35,640 bases of DNA from Gemmataceae bacterium (GCA_020847555.1 JADLBT010000484.1:1-35640), one strand, 5' to 3'. Counted from the stretch's first letter, positions 17,337 through 24,788 are shown. The notes: a model not told the origin generated them from the sequence alone. Translations and numbers: made by a program.

Positions 17337-17975
17337 TCAGCTGTCCGAGCGGTGCAGCTCGGGGAAAACGTCGGCCGGCAGGCCGGCGGCGCGGATGCTC
17401 TCGCCGAGCTTCTTGACCGCGGCGAACCGATAGTTCGCCACCTGCTGTTCGCTGATGTGCAGCAGCGCCGCCACCTCGCGGTTTGGCAGCCCCTTCACGA
17501 ACAGCAGCTCCAGTACCTTGATGCGCAGGTAGTCGCCGCGCTCCTGCCACTGCCGCAGCAACTGCCCCAGGCACCGGACGACCGCCTCGACTTCCAGGTT
17601 TTGCCGCTCCTGGCTGCGGGCGACGCTCGACGCGGCCGGGTGTTCGTCGAGTTGCTGGTGCAGGACGTCACCGGGGCTGTCGGAGACGTGGTGCAGCGGA
17701 TGCCGGCCGGTGCGGCGCAGGTGATCGGTGAGCTTGTACGAGGCGATGGTGAACAGGTACGTTTGCAGCTCGCGATTCTCGTCGAAGTTTGGCAGGCTGT
17801 TGAGGAATCCGACGAAGGTTTCCTGAACGACGTCCTCGCTCGCGGCCCGGTCGTGCAGGCGCCGGTCCACGAACGCGAGCAGCCGCCCCTCGTAGCGCCC
17901 GATGAGGTGCTGCCACGCCTGGCCGTCGCCCTGACGGATCTGCTGAATCAGCAAGCGGTCACTTTCCGAGGGCAT
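17337..17975 (-). CDS. ECF-type RNA polymerase sigma factor
   Basis: A protein of 212 residues with sigma-70 region 2 at about 10-85 (AWQHLIGRYEGRLLAFVDRR, then DVVQETFVGFLNSLPNF and LQTYLFTIASYKLTDHLRR) and region 4 at about 150-200 (VLELLFVKGLPNREVAALL, then ISEQQVANYRFAAVKKL). There is no region 3, as in ECF factors. A charged linker of about 65 residues joins the two regions. The start ATG follows AAGGGAG. It is the last gene of a minus-strand set that also holds an FHA protein, a Ser/Thr kinase and a two-TM protein. Planctomycetes have ECF groups linked with Ser/Thr kinases, which suits this neighbourhood. No anti-sigma gene is visible, so phosphorylation by the neighbouring kinase is a plausible control route (inference). 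Confidence 0.92.
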   Translation of the reverse strand: MPSESDRLLIQQIRQGDGQAWQHLIGRYEGRLLAFVDRRLHDRAASEDVVQETFVGFLNSLPNFDENRELQTYLFTIASYKLTDHLRRTGRHPLHHVSDSPGDVLHQQLDEHPAASSVARSQERQNLEVEAVVRCLGQLLRQWQERGDYLRIKVLELLFVKGLPNREVAALLHISEQQVANYRFAAVKKLGESIRAAGLPADVFPELHRSDS

Positions 17976-18038
17976 CGGGCTCCCTTCGCGCTGTCCTGGC
18001 GGATATGCGTGCCCGCCGCTAGATCCGGGTCAACGCGC

Positions 18039-18095
18039 TGCCGCTTGCGGCTTGGCGAGACCGGACAGGGGGCTCTCGCCAAGCCGCAAGCGGCA
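18039..18095. repeat. Perfect 22-bp inverted repeat (strong hairpin)
   Basis: The arms at 18039-18060 and 18074-18095 are exact reverse complements over 22 bp, around a 13-nt loop. The core is TTGCGGCTTGGCGAGA / TCTCGCCAAGCCGCAA. It lies in the 131-nt gap between the two-TM protein gene and the sigma-factor gene. It could stop or attenuate readthrough into the sigma gene, or be a mobile palindromic repeat of a type not otherwise present in this window. Confidence 0.85.
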
Positions 18096-18106
18096 ACAAG
18101 AACGGG

Positions 18107-18730
18107 TCACGACCACCACCACAGCCCAACGCCGGCCGCCGCCAGCAGGCCAACCAGTCCGCCCTGCAGCCAGCGGGAGTAGGAACCCCTCGTCCACTCG
18201 TCGAGCTTGAGGTAGCCTACCACGCCGACCAGCAGCAGCACCACCCCGACCAGCACCTTGCCGAGCAGGAGCAGCCGCCCCTCGGCTCGCTCCGCCCGCG
18301 CGGCCTGGGCCAGCAGGTGCTCGGTCGTCGGGGTGACGGCCACCGGAAGCGTCCAGCACTCCAGCGGCAATTCGCGCTTCTGCCCGACGGGCTGGTCCTT
18401 CTCCTTGCGGCGGGTGGCGGGTCCGGTAACGAGGTGCTTGCGCACGAACGCGACCGATGGGGACCAGGAGAGTTCCGGGTTCCGCTGACGCAGGAAGTCC
18501 TCGACCAGCGACCGGGCCTTGCGCAGCGCCGCCTCCTCCGCCTCGGCCTGGTTGCGGCCCCAGCCCTCCACCTCCCACGACGCCAGCGGCTTGTGGGCGG
18601 TCGCCCAGACCTTCGCGCCGGCCTCCAGGAAGCGCGCCCGGGGCAGCCGAACCCCACCCTGCCCGCCGGCGCTGGCGGTCGCCACACCGAGGGCTGCCAG
18701 ACCGGCCAGGAGCATACTCGCGGTGCGCAT
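18107..18730 (-). CDS. Secreted/membrane protein with signal peptide and two C-terminal TM helices
   Basis: A protein of 207 residues. An N-terminal signal peptide (MRTASMLLAGLAALGVATASA, about 1-21) precedes a charged soluble part of about 125 residues with the helical run NQAEAEEAALRKARSLVEDFLR, then two TM helices near 155-171 (LLLLGKVLVGVVLLLVGVVGY) and 189-206. A short loop with KLDEW and RGSYSRW separates the helices. The soluble part should face the periplasm. The ATG follows GGAGGAG, an excellent ribosome-binding site, 22 nt after the kinase stop, so the two are co-transcribed and this may be a sensory or regulatory partner of the kinase. I recognise no family. The topology is read by eye. 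Confidence 0.75.
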   Translation of the reverse strand: MRTASMLLAGLAALGVATASAGGQGGVRLPRARFLEAGAKVWATAHKPLASWEVEGWGRNQAEAEEAALRKARSLVEDFLRQRNPELSWSPSVAFVRKHLVTGPATRRKEKDQPVGQKRELPLECWTLPVAVTPTTEHLLAQAARAERAEGRLLLLGKVLVGVVLLLVGVVGYLKLDEWTRGSYSRWLQGGLVGLLAAAGVGLWWWS

Positions 18731-18752
18731 GGGTTCTCCTCCCCGTTTCCGT

Positions 18753-20321
18753 TCAGGCGTACCGCAGCCGCAGCCGGCGGCTGCGCGGCGGCGGGGGTTC
18801 TTCCCACGGGCTGACCAGCTGAATGATTACCGCGCTCATCAGCAGCGCCACGAACCCGACCGGCGGGCTCGTGTGCGGCCAGAAGTACAGCAGCACATAG
18901 CCCCAGAACCCGGCCGCCAGCACCGCGAACAGGCTGAAGCGCTGTGGCCGGCGCCGGTCGGCCATCCGCCACCAGCGCAGCGCGAAGAGCGCCAGCCCGA
19001 AGTACGCCAGGTAGCTCGCCGCCACCGGCAGGTCCGGCCCCTGGCGGAACCACGTCCGCCACGACCACCGCGGCGGCGGCGCGGCGGCCTCCACCGGCGC
19101 GACGGCCGCCTGCGCCTCGGCGGCGCTCGCTTGCGCCGAAAACAGGTCCGGCAGGTCGTGCCCCTCCAGCCAGATCGCCCCAACTCCGATCAGCACGCCC
19201 AGGCACATCAGCACCACGCGGCGCCGCCACGAGTCCTCGACGCGCGTCGTCCACAGCTTGGCCGGCACCAGGACCGCCCAGCAGGTCGCGACCGTCAGGT
19301 AGAAGTAGCTGCCGATCTCGGCCAGGTCGTTCGTCCGCCGGACCGCCGCCCACAGGATGCACAGCAGCGCCGCGAGCAGGGCCGCCATCGCCATCGACCC
19401 GCACAACTCGGCCACGCGCTTGCGCGGCGGGATCACCACCGGCAGGGCGCTGGGGAGCGCCTCGGCCCGCGGCGAAACCGGCTCGGCCACCGGGATCGCT
19501 TGCCGCGGGACTGGCGTCCGGGCCGGCCCGGCGTCGGTCAGAGCGGCCACCTCCCGGGCCATCTCGCTTATCGTCCGATAGCGGTGCGCCGGGTTCTTCG
19601 ACAGCGCCTTGCTGACGATCGGGACAAACTCGAACGGCAGCCGGCTCAGGTCCGGGGGCGAGGTCAGGTGCTTCATCAGGATCTCGCCCGCGCTCTCGCC
19701 CTCGAACGGGACGCGCCCGGTCAGCAGCTCATACAACAGAATGCCGGCGGCGTAGATGTCGATCTGTTTGTTGTAGTTGCCGGTCGAGATCTCCGGGGCC
19801 ATGTAGTGAACGGTGCCAACGCTCTGCGTCTGGGCCGTGCGCTGGCTGTCGCTGATGAACTTCGCCAGGCCGTAGTCCCCGACCTTCACCAGCCCGTTTT
19901 CGATGAAGATGTTTCCCGGCTTCAGGTCGCGGTGAACGATGCCGTGGTCGTGCAGATAGCCGATGGCGGCCGACAGGCCGGCGAACCACTGCCGGGCCAG
20001 CTCGGACGGCACGCCCTGCGGATGGCGGCCGAGGATGACGTTCAGCGTCTCGCCGGCGACGTACTCCATGATGACCCAGTGGTCGCCGTTGCGGTCGGTG
20101 CGCAGGTCGTACAGGTTGACGAGATTCGGGTGTTTGAAGTTCAGGCACTGGCCGATGCCGCGCAGCTCGACGTCCAGGTTACTGCGCACCAGCTTGAGCG
20201 CGACTTCCTTGCCGCCGTCGCTGACAGCGTAGTAGACCTCGCCGAAGCCGCCCCGGCCCACGCCGCGCTTGAGTGCGTAACCGTCCAGGGGTCGCTGCCC
20301 GGAGTTGTAGGTGAACTTCAT
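18753..20321 (-). CDS. Membrane Ser/Thr protein kinase (Hanks type) with six TM helices
   Basis: A protein of 522 residues. The kinase domain covers about 15-265: glycine loop GVGRGGFGEV (20-29), catalytic lysine K43 (ALKLV), HRDLKPGN (130-137), the metal-binding triplet DYG (149-151, instead of the usual DFG), APE (175-177) and DIYAAG (188-193). All catalytic residues are present, so it should be active. A proline-rich linker (about 270-305) leads to six hydrophobic segments (starting near 308, 335, 362, 423, 453 and 478) and a basic tail. There are no PASTA, WD40 or TPR repeats, so any external signal must come through the TM bundle or a partner. The ATG follows AGAGGTG. It lies downstream of an FHA-domain gene, a typical phosphothreonine reader for such kinases, and upstream of a two-TM protein and a sigma factor. 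Confidence 0.93.
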   Translation of the reverse strand: MKFTYNSGQRPLDGYALKRGVGRGGFGEVYYAVSDGGKEVALKLVRSNLDVELRGIGQCLNFKHPNLVNLYDLRTDRNGDHWVIMEYVAGETLNVILGRHPQGVPSELARQWFAGLSAAIGYLHDHGIVHRDLKPGNIFIENGLVKVGDYGLAKFISDSQRTAQTQSVGTVHYMAPEISTGNYNKQIDIYAAGILLYELLTGRVPFEGESAGEILMKHLTSPPDLSRLPFEFVPIVSKALSKNPAHRYRTISEMAREVAALTDAGPARTPVPRQAIPVAEPVSPRAEALPSALPVVIPPRKRVAELCGSMAMAALLAALLCILWAAVRRTNDLAEIGSYFYLTVATCWAVLVPAKLWTTRVEDSWRRRVVLMCLGVLIGVGAIWLEGHDLPDLFSAQASAAEAQAAVAPVEAAAPPPRWSWRTWFRQGPDLPVAASYLAYFGLALFALRWWRMADRRRPQRFSLFAVLAAGFWGYVLLYFWPHTSPPVGFVALLMSAVIIQLVSPWEEPPPPRSRRLRLRYA

Positions 20322-20353
20322 GGTACACCTCTTTGGGAGGGTCGTTCGATCAA

Positions 20354-20416
20354 CCCGGAGCGCCAGCGACGGGCGCTTGTGGTGCCCGGCGCTGGCGCTC
20401 CGGGCTGGTCCGACGG
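20354..20416. repeat. GC-rich palindromic intergenic repeat, family B (complete)
   Basis: The left arm (20354-20374, CCCGGAGCGCCAGCG then ACGGGC) pairs with the right arm (20384-20404) with a single mismatch over 21 bp. The loop is about nine bases and includes TTGTGGT. The tail CTGGTCCGACGG follows, as in the copies at 1-52 and (with one change) 27241-27275. It fills the gap between the FHA gene and the kinase gene. Confidence 0.85.
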
Positions 20417-20424
20417 TCTCTCCC

Positions 20425-21777
20425 TCATGACCGCCGCACGACCGGCTCGAGCGTCAGCGAGAAATCATTGCCCGCCACCGCGGCGCCGGGTTCGAGGGCG
20501 GCCCGGTCGCGGCATGTGTGACCGTTGACGAGCAGGTTGCCGGCGTGCCGCACGCCGAGCCCGGCCTTCTGGCGGAACAGAACGACCGGCTCCCGCAGAT
20601 CCGGCATGACGACGTGTGCCTGCGGACTGGGGCCGAGCACGAGTGTGTCGGCCATCAGCAGGACGCCTTCCACCGCGAGCCGCAGGCGGTGGCCGCTCAC
20701 CAGGTCGAGTCGGGCGCTGGCGCTGACCGGGACCGGCTGGCGAAACTGGATCTGGCAGCACGTTCCCAGCGTCACCCGGTCCCCCGACCGCAGTAGTCCC
20801 TTGAGGACCGGCCTGCCGTTCACCTGCGCCGGCCGCAGCGCCTCCAGCAGGTAGCCCTCCGGGTCGCGCGTCAGGACGGCGTGCAGGCGCGACACGTCCG
20901 CGAACAGCGGCACATCGACCGTCGAGTCGGGCGTCGCCTGGCCGAGGGTGATGCGGTTGTCCAGGCAGACGAGGTAACCGCCCACGCCGTCGATCCACAA
21001 CAGGTACTGGACGCCCGCGTCGGCGGGCGGTTCGTCCCGGGGCGGCTCGCGCCTGGCCGGAACGGACACCACCGTCGCCGGCTCGATCGCCTTCCAGGCG
21101 CGGTTGCGCACTCGGCGCGCCTCGGCGTGCTGCGGCGCCACCGCCAGCACCTTCTCCGACAGGTCGAGGACGTCGCGCCAGCGTTCCTGCTCGGCCGCCT
21201 CGTGGAGGGCAGCCAGGAGCGCGGCGAACGGCTCGCGGCGCTCGTCGAGCAGATCGTGGAAGCGCTTCAGCGCGCCGGTCGGACCTGGCAGGAGCTTGCG
21301 CGCTCGCCCGAGCGTTTGTAGAGCCTGTGCGAACTCCCCGCGGTCCGCCAGTTCTCGGGCCAGCACCCAGTCCTTGGCAGCCTCCTCGAGCGGCTCCAGT
21401 TCGGGGAGGCGCGCCCCGCGGTCACGCAGCTGGGCGACCGCCTCAACCGCCCGGACCGGCTCGCCCGCCTCCAGCAGCGCCCGCACCTCCGCCAGCCCCA
21501 GCCGCGTCAGCGCCTGGCGCAGCCGCACCGCGGCCGGATCGCTTACCCTCGTCTGTTCGGCCCGCAGCAGGTCGGCCCACGCGGCCGCCGGATCCTCCAG
21601 CCGCAACTGCCGCTCGCCGCGCTCGGCGAAGGCGCGGGCGAGCTGTTGCAGGACTTCCCAGGAGCGCTTTTGCCCCTGCGCCGCCGGCTGGGCGAGGAGG
21701 CGCTGGGCCTCCTCCAGGCACCCCGTCCGGAGTGCTTCCTGTGCCTGCCGCAGCGTCAACCATCCGAAGCGGAGCAT
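20425..21777 (-). CDS. FHA-domain protein with helical N-terminal half
   Basis: A protein of 450 residues from the ATG at 21777 (an in-frame GTG at 21795 would add six). The first 235 residues look like alpha-helical repeats (LEEAQRLLAQ, LDLSEKVLAVAPQHAEARRV), possibly TPR-like. An FHA domain spans about 265-346: RITLGQ, DVPLFADVSRLHAVL (with the conserved S-R-x-H, 296-299), QVNGRPV and LRSGDRVTLG. FHA domains bind phosphothreonine peptides, and the gene directly downstream is a Ser/Thr kinase, so the two probably work together. A second stretch (about 360-445) has a similar layout (TLVLGPSPQAHVVM, then LLVNGHTC, then LEPGAAV) but lacks the S-R-x-H motif and may be a degenerate FHA copy. No signal peptide; cytoplasmic. 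Confidence 0.85.
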   Translation of the reverse strand: MLRFGWLTLRQAQEALRTGCLEEAQRLLAQPAAQGQKRSWEVLQQLARAFAERGERQLRLEDPAAAWADLLRAEQTRVSDPAAVRLRQALTRLGLAEVRALLEAGEPVRAVEAVAQLRDRGARLPELEPLEEAAKDWVLARELADRGEFAQALQTLGRARKLLPGPTGALKRFHDLLDERREPFAALLAALHEAAEQERWRDVLDLSEKVLAVAPQHAEARRVRNRAWKAIEPATVVSVPARREPPRDEPPADAGVQYLLWIDGVGGYLVCLDNRITLGQATPDSTVDVPLFADVSRLHAVLTRDPEGYLLEALRPAQVNGRPVLKGLLRSGDRVTLGTCCQIQFRQPVPVSASARLDLVSGHRLRLAVEGVLLMADTLVLGPSPQAHVVMPDLREPVVLFRQKAGLGVRHAGNLLVNGHTCRDRAALEPGAAVAGNDFSLTLEPVVRRS

Positions 21778-21845
21778 GATGCTGTCGTGAACCACCGGAA
21801 GACAGGGGCAATTCGGATGAGGTCGGGGTTGCCCCCATCCGCTTC

Positions 21846-21851
21846 ATTATA
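21846..21851 (-). promoter_or_regulatory. Possible -10 box upstream of the FHA-kinase-sigma genes
   Basis: Read on the minus strand this is TATAAT, a perfect -10 consensus in otherwise GC-rich DNA, about 69 nt upstream of the FHA start. No convincing -35 element is found 16-18 nt further upstream, where the palindromic repeat at 21868-21919 begins. The call is tentative. Confidence 0.35.
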
Positions 21852-21867
21852 CCCATTGCGAGGTGTG

Positions 21868-21919
21868 GGACAGGCATTCCTGCCTGCCCCAACAATCTGG
21901 CAGGCAGGAATGCCTGCCC
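21868..21919. repeat. Palindromic intergenic repeat, family D
   Basis: GGACAGGCATTCCTGCCTGC and the next base (21868-21888) pair with 21899-21919 (GGCAGGCAGGAATGCC then TGCCC) with one mismatch in 21 bp, around the loop CCAACAATCT. Both halves repeat the word GGCATTCCTGCC or its complement. It lies between the coiled-coil gene and the FHA gene, both on the minus strand, and could separate their transcripts. Confidence 0.8.
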
Positions 21920-21998
21920 CGCCTGCCGGGCCGTTGTGGCGGAACCCGGACCGGCCCGTGCGGGAGGCGGACCCGGCCCGGGTTCTCTGGTGCGTTCG

Positions 21999-22805
21999 TT
22001 ACTTGTTCTCGGCGACCGCGGGCGCCTCCGGGCAGCACGGCACGCCCAGGAACGTCCGGACCTCGTTCAGATCGACGGTCGGCGCCGCCGCTGTCGGCTG
22101 GCTCGCCGGCCGACCGCTGTAGCGCTCTTCCAGCGAACGCTTGATCGCCTCGATCTCCTGGCTCTTCTGCACGCCGTCCAGGGTGCTCTTGATCTCGGCC
22201 ACGCGCGTCTGATCCAGGCGGAGCGGGGTCGTGATTGCCTTGAGGTTCAGATCCTCCTCGGCCGCCTCCAGCTGAGCCAGGCGCACCTCGAACTCCGTCT
22301 TCTGCTGCATGATCCGGGTGAGCTGTTCGTGGGCCAGCTGCAAGGTCTTCTTCTGGGCGGCGAGCAGCTTCTCGCGGCTCTTCAGGTGGGCATCGTCCGC
22401 CTTGAAGCGAGCAAAGTCCAGGGCAAGGCGCGCCTTCGCCTCGGCGTGCGAGAGGCTATCGTTTTGGTGACTGATCTGCTGCTGACCGGCCTCGACCTTG
22501 CTCGTCAGCTGCAGCAGGGCGGTCCGGCGGGTGTTCAGGTCCGCGCGGGCGTTCTTGATCTGCTGCTCCAGCTGCGCGACGGCGTATTGCTTGGCGGCGA
22601 TCGGGTCGAGCATGTTGCGCACGTCGGTGTCGAGCTTCTGGATCTCTTGCCGCACCCGGTCGAGTTCAAACTGCCGCGGCACCTGCTTCTGGATCGCTGC
22701 CCGGCCGTTGTTCCAGAGAGTGCAGGCGTAACTACCGACGTTGGTTTTCTTCAGAACGAACAGGCCCCCAAGGACCAGGAGTGAGAGAACAATGAGCTTC
22801 TTCAT
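21999..22805 (-). CDS. Membrane-anchored coiled-coil protein, unknown function
   Basis: A protein of 268 residues. An N-terminal TM or uncleaved signal segment (MKKLIVLSLLVLGGLFVL, 1-18) is followed by long helical, charged stretches with heptad-like patterns (about 45-225; for instance QYAVAQLEQQIKNARADL and LTRIMQQKTEFEVRLAQLEA), then a proline/alanine-rich end with a Cys pair (GVPCCPEAP). It is therefore likely a coiled-coil protein tethered to the inner membrane with its rod in the periplasm. The ATG at 22805 is preferred to an upstream in-frame start because it follows AAAGGGG and begins the hydrophobic segment. It is transcribed toward the FHA/kinase set but separated from it by 221 nt with a repeat and a possible promoter. 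No specific family is recognised. Confidence 0.8.
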   Translation of the reverse strand: MKKLIVLSLLVLGGLFVLKKTNVGSYACTLWNNGRAAIQKQVPRQFELDRVRQEIQKLDTDVRNMLDPIAAKQYAVAQLEQQIKNARADLNTRRTALLQLTSKVEAGQQQISHQNDSLSHAEAKARLALDFARFKADDAHLKSREKLLAAQKKTLQLAHEQLTRIMQQKTEFEVRLAQLEAAEEDLNLKAITTPLRLDQTRVAEIKSTLDGVQKSQEIEAIKRSLEERYSGRPASQPTAAAPTVDLNEVRTFLGVPCCPEAPAVAENK

Positions 22806-23121
22806 GGCACTGAACCCCTTTCCAGCGAATGCGGACCCGGAGATTATTTGTTCGAGACGGCGCAGCAAAGGTCGCTACGCCCCCACCCGTTCTGTTCTTC
22901 GCTTGGGTTGGGCGAAGATTTACAAAAAAGTGGGAAGGAATGGTTCCGCCAAAGTCCACGGGTGGCGTCCCGTGGGCCAGATCCCCCAGCGCTTACCCCA
23001 CGGGCGCTACCCGTGGGCTTTCAGGGAGAACCCGGACCCACCTCGGCAGGAGGAATAAATCGTTCCGCCGGGGATCCGAATCAGAGGGTAGTGGGTGCTA
23101 ACGGAACTCCGCTGAGGAAGA
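22806..23121. other. 316-nt divergent intergenic region
   Basis: This stretch lies between the divergent coiled-coil and DUF2784 genes. It holds a two-hairpin family A repeat at 22951-23022 and, left of it, an AT-richer tract (TTTACAAAAAAGTGGG around 22920-22934) that could hold promoters. No gene is supported here. Confidence 0.6.
22951..23022. repeat. Palindromic repeat, family A (two-hairpin unit)
   Basis: Hairpin one pairs GTCCACGGG (22954-22962) with CCCGTGGGC (around 22969-22977). Hairpin two pairs CCCACGGG (22997-23004) with CCCGTGGG (23010-23017), followed by CTTT. The spacer CCCCCAGCGCTTA resembles that of the copy at 34681-34747. It is flanked by AAAG and CTTT like the other complete units. 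Confidence 0.85.
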
Positions 23122-24090
23122 ATGATGTTTTATCGCATCCTGGCGGATGTGACCGCCGCCACTCACATCACCCTGATGGCCTACGTGGTCTTCGGCCAGC
23201 TCCTCATCCTGGTGGGCATCCCACTGGGGTGGCGGTGGATCCGCAATCCGTGGTTCCGCTGGATCCACATGGCCGCCATCCTGACCGTGGCCGCCGAGGC
23301 GACCCTCAACGTCACCTGTCCGCTGACCGACTGGGAATACGACCTGCGTCTCCTCGCCGGCCAGAAGCCGAGCCAGCAGACGTTCACGGAGCAGGTGCTC
23401 GACCGCATCCTCTACCCATTCGAGGGGACCGGAGTGCCGGCCTGGGTGCTCCCGGCCTGTTATTTCGGGTTCGCGGGCCTGGTGCTGCTTTCCGGCGTCA
23501 TTGCCCCGCCGGGGCGCTCGGCCCCGCAAGGCCGGCTGGCGCTCCGGTTGGGTTGCGCCGGGGCAGGGGCGGCCCGCAACGGCGCCGCCGGGAGGAGAGG
23601 GCAGACGGTCGCGGAGGTGAGCGTCGCCCCATCCGCGAACGGAACCGACACCTATACGGTGGTTTGCCCGGTGTGCGAACAGCCCGTTGGGGTCCGGATC
23701 AAGAGCAGGGGGCGCTTCTGGCTGCAGGCCGGGGCGCTGGCCCTGGCGGGGGTCGCCCTCACCTGCCTGGGGCTGTTCCTGCCCGCGCTGGAGACCGCGT
23801 GGGGAGGCAAGATCGCGGAGGACCGCCGCCTCGCTCTGCAGGCGACCGCCGCCCACGCCCTGGCGCTGCCGGCGGCCGGCCCCGTTGTCGCGCAGAGCAC
23901 GGCGGCGGTGGGGGTGGCGCGTCAGCCGCGGCGGGAGATCGCGCCGACGGCGCGGCACACGACCGTGACGGCCATCGGGCTGCTCATTCTGTTCCTGGCC
24001 CCTTCCGGCCTGCTGATCCGCCGTGCGATTCTGAGACACGAACCGCGTGCGGAGGCGTCGCACGCCAGCCGACACCGCGTTCTCGTGTGA
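23122..24090 (+). CDS. DUF2784 membrane protein with extra C-terminal domain
   Basis: A protein of 322 residues. Residues 1-130 fit DUF2784: TM helices near 8-33 and 47-62, the conserved CPLTDWEYDLRLLAG (66-80), then FTEQVLDRILYPF and a third helix (WVLPACYFGFAGLVLLSGV). Family members are usually about 120-130 residues, so the remaining 190 are unusual. They comprise a low-complexity Arg/Gly/Ala linker (about 133-165), a CPVC half zinc-knuckle-like motif (about 179-182) and two further TM helices (about 200-216 and 285-303). The linker DNA contains a block like intergenic repeat family B, so the extension may have arisen by repeat insertion or fusion. GAGGAAG precedes the start; the second ATG (23125) is better spaced from it and equally possible. 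The function of DUF2784 is unknown. Confidence 0.8.
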   Translation: MMFYRILADVTAATHITLMAYVVFGQLLILVGIPLGWRWIRNPWFRWIHMAAILTVAAEATLNVTCPLTDWEYDLRLLAGQKPSQQTFTEQVLDRILYPFEGTGVPAWVLPACYFGFAGLVLLSGVIAPPGRSAPQGRLALRLGCAGAGAARNGAAGRRGQTVAEVSVAPSANGTDTYTVVCPVCEQPVGVRIKSRGRFWLQAGALALAGVALTCLGLFLPALETAWGGKIAEDRRLALQATAAHALALPAAGPVVAQSTAAVGVARQPRREIAPTARHTTVTAIGLLILFLAPSGLLIRRAILRHEPRAEASHASRHRVLV

Positions 24091-24159
24091 TCGGAGGCGG
24101 CCGGCGGTTTCGTTCACCCCTTACCACCCGCGCCCGGCAGGAAACAAAGCGGGAACATT

Positions 24160-24175
24160 TGTGCGGTTCCGCACA
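24160..24175. promoter_or_regulatory. Short perfect palindrome, possible operator
   Basis: TGTGCGG and CCGCACA flank a two-base centre (TT). It lies in the 137-nt gap between the convergent DUF2784 and methyltransferase-like genes. Being between convergent stops, a regulatory role is not obvious, and it may equally be a small hairpin. Confidence 0.25.
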
Positions 24176-24227
24176 GCGGCGAACGTCGGCAGTGCCGTTA
24201 CGGCTCACCGCCGCGGCGGACGGACGT

Positions 24228-24788
24228 TCACCAACCGACGCGCGGCACGAACATCCCGGTACGGCTGCGGTAAGCCTGGTACGCCGAGGCCAGCGGCCCG
24301 GAGAGCAGGTGCAGTTCCTCCAGGCGTGCGGTTCGGTAGTAGAGGACTCCCATGCCGGCAGCAGTGGCAAGCAACCAGAGTTGCCCCGTGGCGACCGGCC
24401 CGGCCAGCCACGCCAGCAGGTAGGCCGTGTAGATCGGGTGGCGCACCAGTCGGTATGGTCCGGAGGTCCGCAACCGGGCCGGAGTGACCGGCAGCAGAGC
24501 GAAGGCGGGCCGCTCCCGGCCATGCGTTGCCAGCGCCCACCAGAAGAGGGCGTTCGCCGTGGCGTAGGCGGCGAGTCCTGCCCAGAGCAGGGCCAGGTCG
24601 GAGGGACGCGCCAGCGCCAGTGCGGCCATCTGGGTGAGGGTGCAGGCGACGGCGGCGCGCGTGAGCCACGTCTTCGCGGCGGTGGCGCGACGTGCGCCCC
24701 GGAAGTAGCAGCGCATGCAAATCGCGAAGACGACCCAGGTGGAGTAGCCTGCCGCCAGGATCACTTCCTTGCTCAAGGTGTGCTGCAC
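24228..24788 (-). CDS. Isoprenylcysteine carboxyl methyltransferase-like membrane protein
   Basis: A protein of 186 residues. Several TM helices are visible (residues about 9-25, 43-60, 66-84 and 125-150), with the family hallmark in the C-terminal third: TSGPYRLVRHPIYTAYLLAW, followed by a helix and RLEELHLL. In ICMT and related phospholipid or cobalt-zinc-cadmium-associated methyltransferases this region binds S-adenosylmethionine at the membrane. The substrate here is not known; prokaryotic members rarely act on prenylcysteine. The long open frame upstream is not convincing. The GTG at 24788 is chosen because AAGGAG stands nine bases before it and the protein begins just ahead of the first TM helix. 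It is divergent from the DUF1559 gene and could share the regulatory palindrome at 24966-25011. Confidence 0.8.
   Translation of the reverse strand: MQHTLSKEVILAAGYSTWVVFAICMRCYFRGARRATAAKTWLTRAAVACTLTQMAALALARPSDLALLWAGLAAYATANALFWWALATHGRERPAFALLPVTPARLRTSGPYRLVRHPIYTAYLLAWLAGPVATGQLWLLATAAGMGVLYYRTARLEELHLLSGPLASAYQAYRSRTGMFVPRVGW

Noticed and set aside
18519..20528. Long plus-strand open frame opposite the Ser/Thr kinase gene
   Set aside because: The minus strand encodes a kinase with all catalytic motifs; the plus frame has only low-complexity Arg/Gln/His-rich sequence.
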